Part shown: positions 36,948 to 48,354 of the stretch, piece after piece
How positions within the stretch are numbered: the first letter of the stretch is position 1
Layout: each line of letters starts with the position of its first letter
Origin: Adineta ricciae
Lineage: Eukaryota > Rotifera > Eurotatoria > Adinetida > Adinetidae
Assembly (NCBI GenBank): GCA_905250025.1
Contig: CAJNOJ010000035.1
Coordinates: forward strand, 434,001 to 498,000
Direction: 5' to 3'
Length of the DNA: 64,000 bases
The notes under the pieces: model-generated
Told to the model about the DNA's origin: nothing
What the model saw: only the letters and a program-made list of their open reading frames with translations
Databases searched by the model: none
Position numbers and translations under genes: made by a program

Positions 36948-37320
36948 TACGATTAAAAGTAGAAATAGAAAACTGTGAAACAAAATCTTTCAAGATCAGT
37001 GTTGGTTTTCTATTCATTAATAAATGACTCTATTTTCGTATTATTCCATATAGTTCTTGTACATTTCAAAAGAATATACAGTGAATATTTGATAGCTGAC
37101 TATTTTTCTGTGTCGATATCTTTCGAACATATCAAGTGATCTCTAATGAATATTGGATTTCTACTTTTATCTACGATCTGTGTTGACTTGCGGATGGGGA
37201 AAATCAATTATTTACGTTGATGGAAAAGTAGGCGATGATGAAAAGAAGCGAACCGCATTCGAATGCATTGTATGTCTAATATACAAAGACATTTTATCGA
37301 TAATTCATAATTAAACAACG

Positions 37321-38559
37321 ATGTTGAATATACAATTGCTGATCTTATTCGCACTAATTTCCTTTAGATCTTGCACAAATAAATTAACTATTCTCTTAAA
37401 TATACACATCAGTGATTAGGATAAACAATTTCAACCAGCGAATCCAAGTGAGTTAATCATTTCAATCAATACCTACAAGATCACTGTTCGATCATTTCAT
37501 TGGCGATTAGATAACACAGATCCTCCAACAATCATTTAATGTCTGTTCAAAGAAAGTCTCAATGACACATTGAGTGTTTATAATGAAATATCACAGAATG
37601 GAAGTATTCAATTTATTGCATTACATCAATCTGATTACAATATATCGACGTATTTCACCTGTCAATCTTATGTTCTCATGCCGTATCCACTCAAACTAAT
37701 AGATACGAGCTTTCCCTTGTCAGCATAGATTACGTTCCAGACAAACAATCAAGTAAATACATCAGAATTCAATTAGTTTACGTATTGTGGAAATCAAACT
37801 ATTAGCAAGGACTTCTACATCTCTATAAGATATGGTAGATTCTTTGCTTCGTTTTCGATGAGTAATTTGTTCAGAAATTCAAGTTTGATTCGAAATATAT
37901 GACACTATGTCGCATTTCTGTGTATGATCGAGCAGTGTTAACGCAAAGCTTTTACCTTAGTGGCAAACTTGATGCTATTCTGTTCGCATCAGAAGTAGTT
38001 CAAAGTAATACAAGTGAAATACGGATTAGTGCTCCACCTAACAAAATAAATTCAACAATATATTTATTAGTGTATTTGAATCAGACGATTTTCGTCAAAC
38101 ATTTGACTTCTATTTTCTCGGTTAACTAAATTGTCCATACTCATTTTCCATGTGGATGTATTCATTGCTCACTAACGGCACGTTAATTGCGGCAATCTTC
38201 TCTTGTCGGTTACAATCTATTTAGCTTCGTTTTGCTTTAGTAGGCAGTGGTTGGTGAACACCGATGTTGGTTTTGATCACAGTAATCATCTCGTTATGCA
38301 AACATGGAGTGGTTTAGGCGTTTACTATGTAACCACCAGTTCATTTCTTTCACCTTTGAACCATTGGACGCATGCAGGCACAAAGTTTTCGACTACGAAT
38401 TTTCTCCGTCTTGACGTCAATAGTTTATATGTTGTTCAATATTTGACGAAATCTAATGCATATATTTTCATCTATATGAGGACATCGATATCGGTTGCAA
38501 ATCTAGGATTTCGCTATGTCTCAATCTTCTCTTTCTATTTGCATACTTTTATATCGTAA
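37321..38559 (+). pseudogene. Decayed gene of a secreted or cell-surface protein
   Basis: An ATG at 37321 opens a signal-peptide-like segment (MLNIQLLILFALISFRSC) that soon hits a stop. Further on, protein-like frames with N-glycosylation-like motifs appear: about 37,440-37,730 (ESLNDTLSVYNEISQNGSIQ, QSDYNISTYFTCQS) with in-frame stops, 37,899-38,129 (SEVVQSNTSEIRISAPP) and 38,230-38,559 (WLVNTDVGFDHSNHLVMQTW). The frames cannot be joined by obvious introns without passing stops. The best reading is a broken gene or gene fragment; alternatively it is an unusual multi-exon gene that I fail to splice. Family unknown. Confidence 0.35.
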
Positions 38560-38754
38560 TCCCTGAAAAATAGAACAATGAAGCGGTTGTAATTTACTTA
38601 AATGATTTTTATCAAACATGAATCATTGATAATCAGATGACGACATCAACAAGATTAAGTTTTATTTTTATCTAAAGTTACTCAGTTTTGTCAATGTATA
38701 TATACAGAAAGAAAAAATAGGACATAAAAACAAATTCAGTACATTGACTTCACA

Positions 38755-40127
38755 ATGAGGACGGTTTTACTCCTATCAATTACGATTTTAGCACAAGCCT
38801 ATCTAACGACAGCTGAATGCCCTCCAACAAAAGGATCGATACAAAACCTACTCGATGAGGTGAATGTTCCCGGAGCTGCTATTATTGTTCTCAATCGAGA
38901 TGGCATTCTTTACGAACAAGCATTCGGATACCACACTCCTCCAATATCAGATTCACGCCGACCTATCGATACTTCGCAATCAATTTTTATGATAGCATCC
39001 ATTTCCAAAACATTCATTTCTGTAGCAGCGATGCAAATGGTTGAATCCAATCTGCTGAATCTGGACACGGATATCAACGAGTATTTATCCCCGTTAATGA
39101 AAATTATTCATCCATATCACCCAAATGTAACAATCACGACTCGACATCTGCTCACACACACCGCTGGTATTGGACCAAATTGGGAAGAAGAGTCCAAACA
39201 TTATCTTTCTGGTGATAGATTTACACAAACTAATCTGGGTAACGTCCTCAATGATTATTTAAGCCGCAAAAAGGGCTGGCTATCAATTCCACCTGGAAAT
39301 ATCACACTCTACTCGAATGTGGGTACTAGTCTAGCAGCATTCATCGTCGAACGTGTTTCGGGCATGTCATATGAACAGTATGTGCTTGAAAAAATCTTGA
39401 AACCGCTAGGTTTGAATGACAAGAAAGCTAGTTTCCGTTTGAAAAACTTCGAAGATAACAAGGAAAATCTCGTTGATCATTATGTGCACAATGCTTCATT
39501 CCTTGAAACTTTCCAACAAATGGGTCCACAAATGAACATTACTCAGGTAAAGGACAAGTATAATTTGTTGATATGACATTATACATCGTTTTCTAGGCAG
39601 GAAGCTCTGATTGGTTGTATATACCATTCTTTGGATTGAGTATATATCCAGCTGGAGCGTTACATATGTCAGCTCATTCATTGAGTATATTCTTTCGATC
39701 TTTTCTGAATAATTTTCCAAATCTTCTGCGCAATTCAAGTACAATGAATGAAATGTTATATATTTTTCCTCAGCAAGACTATATGAACATTTCGACAACT
39801 AAATTCAGTCTGATTTGGCATTGGCCACTTTTTGAAGGACGACGTCTGGTTGGACACGATGGGTCTGTGCCTGGAATCACTACGTCGATGATGGCAAATG
39901 AAAAGAGAGATTTAGGCGTGGTTATATTAACCAATGGCGACGTTACAAGATCAGACAGTGAAGCAATGCAATTGAGACAAACCATTCGCAAGTTGACGAC
40001 TCAAATGCTTGATTGTTACGAAACAAATAAAAGTTTGGCCACCAATCAACAGTGCAATATCATATACATTTCGTGGATGCTTAGTATCTTGTGCTTTTAT
40101 ACCTTTTGTTCTTCGACACAATTGTGA
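38755..40127 (+). CDS. Secreted serine hydrolase of the class C beta-lactamase / penicillin-binding-protein fold
   Basis: Two exons (38755-38546 plus 1000, i.e. 38755-39546, and 39597-40127) encode 440 aa. A signal peptide (MRTVLLLSITILAQAYLTTA) precedes ECPPTK. The catalytic motifs are in place: nucleophile Ser82 and Lys85 in ASISKTF, Tyr186-Ser-Asn188 in TLYSNVG, and a late GHDGSVPG standing for the KTG-like third motif. HLLTHTAGIG is the usual family signature. The C-terminus ends in a hydrophobic stretch (IIYISWMLSILCFYTF), which may be a GPI-anchor signal or membrane anchor. Family members are esterases, peptidases or LACTB-like enzymes as well as beta-lactamases, so antibiotic hydrolysis must not be assumed. 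Such genes are mostly bacterial, but animals also have them; the origin is open. Confidence 0.9.
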
Positions 40128-40393
40128 ACAAATTCTAGCCTTCTTTTTTGCTTAACTGATTTTTCCTCAATAAACAATTATCTCCATATTCATTTCGCAT
40201 TATATAACACTAAAAGATGGATTTGAAAAGGTAACACGTATATTTGACACGCTACCGGCAAATATTCGTCACTTTCATGAATCACCAACATTGCATTACT
40301 CATACTGGTCTACCTTTTTCCTTTTATTAAAGTAAATCATTGCGCCACTCAACTCTAACACGTCGCTAAGAAAGACACAACCAAACTGTTCCA

Positions 40394-41796
40394 ATGCCGA
40401 TCGAAACGATCCCATCACTTAACACTGTACCAGTTGAAATTATCTATCGTATTCTTGATCAATTGGATCTCAGAGACATTATCTTCTCTATGCATGAAGT
40501 CTGCACACGTCTTAATACGATTATTTACAGTTATTACCAATATATAGTAAATATCGTACATGATCTGAAGATTATCTGTTTACTACGAGCATATAGACTA
40601 GTTTTTGACTTATCTAGGAAAATAAAACATTGAATCTTTACAGTCAACTTCCCGATGGCCGAGGAACGAAATTTCTTTCCAATCTTCTTCTAAGAAACAA
40701 CGTAACAATCAATCTGAACTTGTCGATTCTTTTTCTCACGTTCAGTTTTTCGTTCAGACACTTGTTAGCCTGGAACTTGGCTGCAACCAAATAACTGCAT
40801 TGGGTGCAAAGCATCTTTCCAATGGTATTCAAAACAATGAGGCAAAACGACTAACTTGATAGAACTATAGTGGCTATATTTCTACCCTTTAGACGCTGAC
40901 GACGCTGAATCTTGATTACAATCACATCGGTGACCGAGGTGCTCAATATCTTGCTAGTGCATTACAACAAAACAACGTAAGACTTCATTGTTCTTTGATA
41001 TGTTTCAATAATCGTTTGACACAGACATTGACTACACTATCTATTCGATTCAATGATATCTACTCATCAGGCGCGTCTTATCTTGCCAATGCTTTACAGC
41101 AAAACAATGTAATATTTCATATTATCTAATGATAACTGGTAACAGTTGTTTTATAGACACTCACTTCATTATTTCTTCGAGGTAATTATGTTGGCTGTCA
41201 AGGCCTTGAATATTTCGCTCAAGTTCTCGAAAACAATCAAGTACGAAATTTGAAATCTCAATCTCGAATTGAATCACTTCCTTCCTTCAAGACACTAACA
41301 ACTCTCTGTCTTTCACATAATCACATTGGTTCTAGAGCAGTAGCATGTTTTGCTAAGACTCTACTAACAAATCAGGTATGATCTCTGTCTAGATGTTTCA
41401 TTATCATCCTTGCATATTAAAAAGACACTTGCATCATTAAATCTATCTCACAATAAGATCGACAGTGAAGGAGCAAAGCATTTTATCGAGGTTTTGAAAC
41501 ACAACAAAGTAAGATCCTAGCTATATCTAACCGAATAATTGACTGATTATTTTATACAGACACTGACTGCGTTGAATCTTGCCAGCAATGAAATTAATCT
41601 TCCAGAAGTCACCGAGCTTGTCTCTGTTGCTATTGGAAATGAGGTGACATTCACTTATAATTGTTTTCTTATCATATTTTGTAACTATTTTGCATAGAAA
41701 CTTTCGCTGCTAAACCTTTGGAGAAACGGTTACACAGAAGAACGAGAAATTGATCTGCCATTAAATGTAAAGCAAAATCCAGCAATACTTTTGTAG
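40394..41796 (+). CDS. F-box protein with eight or more leucine-rich repeats (RNI type), one repeat per exon
   Basis: Ten exons give 307 aa. Exon 1 (40394-40546) encodes an F-box-like helix bundle (LNTVPVEIIYRILDQLDLRD). Exons 2-9 are each exactly 84 nt, in phase 0: 40618-40701, 40758-40841, 40893-40976, 41025-41108, 41157-41240, 41292-41375, 41425-41508 and 41560-41643. Exons 3-9 each begin with TL and encode one 28-residue ribonuclease-inhibitor-like repeat (for example TLTTLNLDYNHIGDRGAQYL). Exon 10 (41698-41796) caps the array and ends NVKQNPAILL. Intron 3 (40842-40892) starts with GC instead of GT. F-box proteins link substrates to SCF ubiquitin ligases; here the LRRs would bind the target. 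Large families of this type occur in bdelloids. Confidence 0.85.
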
Positions 41797-42349
41797 CAAC
41801 AATTGAAATCGTACTGACGATAAGATCCTTCGAAGAAATCTACTGTTTGTGATGAATAAAACTTCGCTTCAATACTTTGAATTACAATTGAAATGTTGTT
41901 TTGATCTGATGCATCGAATATGTACAGAATGTCGTCTAATATTGCTGACTGAGCAATACAGTTGTTTCTTTGTTTAATAGAATCAGAAGGATACGCCAAA
42001 AGAAAGAGTTAGAGAAGAAAACACTGTTTCACATGACAAAAAAAACCACTATGTACATAAAAATTCAACAAAACAAAAAACAAGACCAAATGCACAAACA
42101 GCAATTCAAGCATAAGATTTCTCGCCTTTCTATTGTTTTCCTCTCGTATACATACAATACATATATATATATATTATTGCAAAAACAAAAGAACAAAATA
42201 CAAGACAGCATAAAATAGAAACAATTTTTTTGTGGATGGGCTGGTGTATGTGTGCCTTTTTTTTTGTTTCAAATATAGACGTACACAAATGCTCATTCAT
42301 CGTCTTATCTGACCGAACTGGTTACTACGATTGATTTGTGAATTAGTGT
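41797..42349. other. 3' intergenic region between converging genes
   Basis: AT-rich sequence with A-runs and a short TA repeat near 42,160-42,175. The F-box/LRR gene and the KAT6 gene converge here. No coding region supported. Confidence 0.45.
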
Positions 42350-45300
42350 CTAGCGTCGTCGATTTGACGATGATTGAGGTGTTGGATAATTGTAGGGTGT
42401 TGTTGGTGTTGTTGAATTACCAGTATACGGGTGTGAATTAATTCCATTCGGTGAATAACACATTTGTTGATTTGTAGGATACATAGGAGGTGACGATGTC
42501 GGATAGTAAGACATATAGTTCATTGGAATACCTGATGGTGAACAATAATATGGCGACATATCTATCGGTGGCACCGATGGATATGGATACGGATACATAG
42601 CTTGCCCGAAATTGTAATTCATATTTGTTGAACTATCGAAACTATTCAATGCCATTGGTTGTTGCTGTTGCTGTTGATGTAGTTGTTGTTGTTGTTGTCT
42701 TGCTACACTACTTCTTGTAGAATAATTGTAATGATTGGATTGGGAAACAATCATCGATGTTGGTGATGTTAGACTAGGTGGTTGATCGTCTACTGCATCA
42801 ACCTCTTTCACTGCTTCTACTGTTGTTTTTAATTGAGATTCTATACGAGCAATTTTGGTGTCTTCATCAGTACTATTGATTGATGATGACGATGTTAGTA
42901 ACGGATTTGCAAGAGCATCGGGTGTCGATGACGGTGTTGTTAAGCTTGTTTCACGGCTTAAATTTGGTGGATCATTTTTCTAAACAGAATTCAATGTCAA
43001 GATTTCATTTCATCACATGAACATGATTCAACCTTTGTAAATGATGAAGAAGAAATAGTCGGATCGATCAATGCTTGAACATTGGATGAAGTCCAAGCAC
43101 GTTTTTTAAATGGTAACGGCGAATTAACCGGAGCTGGTGAACTATCGTTGGACTTTTCAGTTCCATCACTGATTTGTCTCAATAAGAAATCTTGATTATA
43201 AGCTAAAATAATTGATCGACATGCATAGATTCATTGATCTCAAATAAACAACAAGATCAAATCGCTCGCTTTGCCTTGTGCGTGCAATTTATTAACAAAT
43301 GATAACCTTTCGTGTATGTGTAACTGTAACTAAAGTAAAAGTCGTTGTCACGCTCATCTTTCCATACTACCGGAAACTAACCGAAACGATTTCAAAGTCC
43401 TGGAGAACTCTCAAATAGGCAGACTAGAACGAAAACTGATACTTACGAATGGATTTTTTCAATGTTTCGCTAATTGTTGTTCCATTGGCTATTTTGGTTA
43501 AATCAGTTTCAGATTTTGATACATGGGGTGTATTCGATAAACGTTTTGTTCGTCGTGGTAATCGAAATTCTTCATTGTTATCAGTCTGGACATTTACATG
43601 GGTTTCTTCATTATCGTTTGTCGTGGGACTTAGATCAAATATTTTCTCTGACTTGGGTTGTTCAGTTTTGGATGAAGTTTCTGGGAGTTTTTTCAGAAAT
43701 TGATCCATTGTCAATTGTTTAAATGTAGGCTGTTTTGAGGGAGATTTAGGTGTAATCGGACTTCTTATTTTTTCTTCTTCTTCTTCTTCCTTTTCTTTTT
43801 CTTCGTCGCCATCATCATCTTCGGTTGCATCTTTCGTTGATTCATTAACTAGAGAATCTCGTCGACGAGAAATATACTCTTGAGAATGCTCGTCTGTGTG
43901 ATGATTTTCAGTATTCGTTCCGCTTTTATTCGCTGCTCGACATTTCACATAAACTGATCGACGTTTTCGTCCGAATTTCCTTCGTCGAACAATACGAACC
44001 GTCTCAGTTGTGTTCCCATGGTCAGCCGTATCTGTCATATTTCCAGCAGATCTAAATCGGCAAACAAAGAAGATTTGATAATCGTTGTTAATTTAGGATC
44101 TCGAAATCTTACTCCGATGGATCAGATTCAATCTTTCTGAAAACGACTTCAATCATTTTCGTTTGATTTTCATAAGAATTCTCATCATTGATTAATAGAA
44201 TTGGTTTGAGAACAGGTGTAAAGCGGAGAAATTCGCCGTCGAGTGACACCCAATGTGCGTGTTTGCTCTTTTCCGTTCTCATGATCTGTTCTATTTTTAT
44301 AATATCAACATGAATGACTGGTCTAAAGACAGCAACAACACAAGCTCTCATTCAATGAAGCTCATCCTGTAACTCACTTTTCATTTGAGTACATCGTTAA
44401 ACAACCTAAATTTTGTAACGTGTCAAGTATATCATCCGGTGCCATTCCCGTTTCATTCATTAAGTTTTTAATCGTACATTTCGTATACTCCTTGTGATAG
44501 TAGTTTAACAGTTGCTGAACGATTTTGACTTTCCAATATGCTTCGTACGTTTGCGCACCATGGGTTGATAGTGGTCTTTCAGGTGTTCCAATCTGATTCT
44601 CTTTTTGTGATAGTAAATAACTTAATTCAATTAAAAAACGTCCGTAGCCTCGACGTTGACAGTGTGGTAAAACGGTAATACAGGAGAGATTATATTTTTG
44701 TGGACAGTGTTTTTCTTTGGAGAAGTAACCGAGAAAATGACAACCATTGGAATCATTCTTGGTTAAAACATAAAAAAGGAATGGTTCGACGTCATAGTAA
44801 AGCGTCTTGTGATCGAGAAATAATTTGGCTAAAAGACATAAATTTTGACAATAAATACGATTGATATTTCCGTCGACTTCGAACACCGACAGATCATCTT
44901 TATGATAGATTTCATTCGCTGGAGGATGAAATGTTTGACATTTTTTCTGAAATGAATCAAAACATCAGTTTCATTATAGAAAGAGTTCTTTTCATATAAC
45001 GTACACGATGTCGATCGTAGACTTGTTCACATTTCATATATTTCAAACAGAATTCACAGATGAATAGACGTGGAACACGCGCATATTCTTGAGGATACGA
45101 TGATGAATACCATGTTTTGATTAATTCAGTACCGAACACTATATAAGGCGGCCAACGTGTGTTATTGACATCATCTTCAACGGCTTCTGTTGAATGACGA
45201 TATTGTTCCGAACACTAGAAAAAATTCGCATTAAAACAGGGAGAGGTACTCGCCAAGCATTGCACATACATCAGAGATGAGTTTTGTTGAATTCTTGCGT

Positions 45301-46821
45301 GCATCAAGAAATAGGTAGACATCGTGAGCGACGATTGTATCGGGAAGTGAATCGTTAAGAAATCCTGGAGGTGTTGTATATTCTAAACAGAATGAATCAT
45401 AAGTTATTGAAAAGATTCGTTGAAGGGAATTTACTTGATAGATCTAAATTTAGTTTTCGTTTTGAAACTGTTGCCTTTTGTTCATCATCAGTATCTTCGT
45501 TTGCCGACTCGGTTTCTTCCACTTTGACTTCTTTGCGTTTTGAAGGCGATTTTTTTATCGAAGAAGTGTCCTTTGTTCGTTTTTTTGTTCCCACTGGTGT
45601 TGATGGTGTGGGTGATATCGAATGTTTTCGTTTCTTCGATAATCGAGATGCATTCGCTTTAATCGAGTCTTCACTCGCATGTGTACCCGATCGACGAATA
45701 GATCGAGAAGATGCCGTTTCTGGCTCAGAAGTAAGTGACTTTTTAGTTCCTGAACGTCGCACAGATGTAGGTGGATTGGTTTGGGAGCTACATATTAAGC
45801 CTAGAATACAATTTCTCGGAAAAGGAAGAGCAACTACTTTGAAGATGAATCATCAGTTAAATTCAATGGTTTTCGTCGTATTCGTGGTATTTTTGATGAT
45901 GCTAAGATGCTTCTTGCCAGCGATTGACTTTTCTTTTTTGTCAAAGGAATTGTTTGAAGTCGTTTGAGTGCTTTCGAATTCGAGGGTTTATTACGTAAAT
46001 ATTTCATTGCTTTCTGAATCGATTGTTGTCGCTGGATATTATTCATTTTATCTTTTTTTGGTAAGAAGAAATTGGACATGCCATCGATGAGCTGTGCGAC
46101 AGGACGTGTGATCACTGGAGGACTATCTTCTTCGCTCGAGTTCTGACTTCGAAGAGAACGTTTCGATGCAGTTTTCTTCAATGACTTCTGTTTAGCTGCT
46201 TTAACTGTTCCGTCTTGACGACAATTAGCGCAAGCAAATTCACCTTTAGGTACATGGTTCAACGGTGGTGTACAACATTTCGGATGAATAGCTGCATCGC
46301 ATAAATCACAGAAAAGTAGCTAATGAATAGAAAATTGAATACAAAAGATAATAAAATCCATATTCTTACTGAATCATCTCCTTTATGACAGACAATGCAC
46401 TTTTTACAATCCAAACATTGCCACTGAAGTGTTTTGATTTTTTCAATTAGTCGGTCCGAATATTTCAAACATGAAGGATGTCCTAGAAAAAAAGAACGAA
46501 GAGAACACGTTCGTTTCTTTTCTAATTGTGTTCTCATTGAAGCAATCAATTGCAACGTACCGCAATTTCCACATTCAGCACAACTGATCATATCTTCAGG
46601 GATACCTTGGGCATTTTTATCTTCATCGCCCAAACAAAAACTACATACTCCCATCGGTTTGACAATTTTCTAGAGAAATGAATGTCTATTTAAGCATTTA
46701 GTTATGGTAAGATACGAACTTTCTTCTCATGAGTGGTTGTTGTTGTCGAGGATATTCGTCGTTTAGTTGAAGGACCTGTCGACGATGATGAGCGTCGATC
46801 AGCAGAGCCTTTGGCTACCAT
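42350..46821 (-). CDS. KAT6: MYST-family histone acetyltransferase, KAT6 (MOZ/MORF) type
   Basis: Histone lysine acetyltransferase acting in a BRPF-containing chromatin complex. Reading from 46821 ([18 protein letters not shown]): a double PHD finger (CSFCLGDED... [47 protein letters not shown]) at about 46.65-46.2 kb, a basic Ser/Lys-rich linker, then the MYST domain at about 45.2-44.1 kb. This has the C2HC zinc finger ([20 protein letters not shown]), the acetyl-CoA loop [17 protein letters not shown] and the catalytic Glu region [11 protein letters not shown]. An acidic stretch (about 43.8 kb) and a Ser-, Gln- and Met/Pro-rich tail with a short polyQ (about 42.68 kb) follow, ending SSSNRRR at 42350. 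This order is that of KAT6A/B. The N-terminal winged-helix (NEMM) region of vertebrate MOZ is not visible. The start is the first good Met after an acceptor-like AAATTTTAG. Confidence 0.9.
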
Positions 46822-47630
46822 TTGTAATTGTTCAGTCAGATCATTTGAGTATAAACTAAAATTTAATTGATTTTTTTTCAATGAAGAAAAAACAAATCGG
46901 TCAATCTGACAGACGCAGAAGAATAATGTTGAAATATGACTCATCGATCAACCAAAAATAATGCACTTCACAATTGAGGTTTATCATGAAAGTTGTCGCG
47001 TCGTGCAACGACATCTACACATTTATTTTTCAAAGTCTAGGAATTTCTATATGATTCTACTGGTTTCGTAAAACTTTACAGGAAATAGATTCTGCAAAAG
47101 TTTCGAATTCAAATCTTCTGAAACATTCACTCAGGTTAAATGGTAGTTTTCCGTTATGAGACCAGTGACATCTACATCATTCTTTTACACCAATAATGGA
47201 GACTATCGTTGGAAGTCTATTTTCTATCTGTATCTGATAAATTCGCGTTGAAATCAGACGATTATCCTTGGAAAACTCTATCATACTGCATACACATCAT
47301 CTGATTTGTTCCGTACTATCAACCGATACAGATGCGAGTGTGTCTGGCACAGATGTCGCTTTTAATAATGATATATTAATACATTAAAAATTAATAATTC
47401 TATTTTAAAAAATTAATTTGCTAATTTCTAACGTTAATTTATATGAAATGGTCATCTTTGTCTACGCGTGTATTTTTCGTCTATAGTCCAAGTTCTTATT
47501 ACTGAACACTGCATTTTATCCAATGGAAACACTTGTTTATTTCCCGTCATTTTTTCATTTTACTAGTCTTTCGATTGCTTTCTAAGTTCAATTTTCTAAT
47601 GTTTTTTCAATTTTAGAAAGAGTAACATTC
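46822..47630. other. Divergent intergenic region between KAT6 and eL14
   Basis: Holds the 5' leaders and promoters of both genes. It contains a very AT-rich block at about 47,365-47,450. A polypyrimidine-AG acceptor (TTTTTTCAATTTTAG, AG 47615-47616) lies 14 nt before the eL14 start codon; this is either the end of a 5'-UTR intron or a spliced-leader acceptor. No coding region supported. Confidence 0.5.
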
Positions 47631-48155
47631 ATGCCTTACGAACGTCTTGTTCAAGTAGGTCGTGTTGCCTACATTGCTTATGGTCCGGAGAAAGGCAAAC
47701 TCTGCTGTATAACGAATATCGTTGATCAGACCCGCGTTCTTGTTGATGGTCCATCATCGCACGTACGTCGCCAAGCGTTGAACATTAAAGCATTACATTT
47801 GACCAAATACGTTCTCAAACTTTTACCCGGAGCACGCTCAAAAACTGTCAAAGCTATTTGGGATAAAAACGATGTCAACAAAAAATGGCAAGAAACACGT
47901 TGGTTTAAGAAATTACAAGCCAAACATTTACGCGCCAAAATGACTGACTTCGATCGATTCAAATTGGTACATGCAAAACAAGCTTACAATCGTATTGTAG
48001 CTGATGAATATAACCGTTTGAAGAAGAAGAGTAAGGCCCAATTAGCAGCTAAGACCAAGAAGAGCAAACGTCGCACATTCGTTGCTAAATCGAAACGTTT
48101 CGCCAATAAATTCAAGATTTTTGCTGCTCCTGCTGCTGCCGGCAAGAAGAAATAA
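47631..48155 (+). CDS. RPL14: 60S ribosomal protein eL14
   Basis: Large-subunit ribosomal protein of 174 aa in a single coding exon. It starts MPYERLVQVGRVAYIAYGPE, with the KOW-like N-terminal fold (GPEKGKLCCITNIVDQTRVL), the basic middle segment KKWQETRWFKKLQAK, the typical helix RAKMTDFDRFKLVHAKQAYN, and a Lys/Ala-rich tail ending FAAPAAAGKKK. Overlapping AATAAA signals occur at about 48,240-48,260. Codon choice is less AT-biased than in neighbours, as expected of a highly expressed gene. Confidence 0.97.
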   Translation: MPYERLVQVGRVAYIAYGPEKGKLCCITNIVDQTRVLVDGPSSHVRRQALNIKALHLTKYVLKLLPGARSKTVKAIWDKNDVNKKWQETRWFKKLQAKHLRAKMTDFDRFKLVHAKQAYNRIVADEYNRLKKKSKAQLAAKTKKSKRRTFVAKSKRFANKFKIFAAPAAAGKKK

Positions 48156-48354
48156 GCAAGAACGAATCGCCACCACGTTTTTGTTTCTTTGTTTGTATGT
48201 TTTTCCGAAACAGTTACAACTTGAAAGAAAATAAAAATAAGAAGAATAATAAAGAATAAAACTTCATCTTGACATTCATGTTTAGTAACATCTTTCATTG
48301 CTTCTAGATCGTGTTTTGTTGTTGTACTTGTTGCTTTTTTTGTCTATTGTAATT

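Noticed and set aside
38755-40127. Calling the serine hydrolase an antibiotic-resistance beta-lactamase
   Set aside because: The fold family includes esterases and peptidases, and the motifs do not identify the substrate.
42661-42710. CAA/CAG-type repeat as an independent repeat element
   Set aside because: It lies in frame inside the KAT6 tail and encodes a short imperfect polyglutamine.
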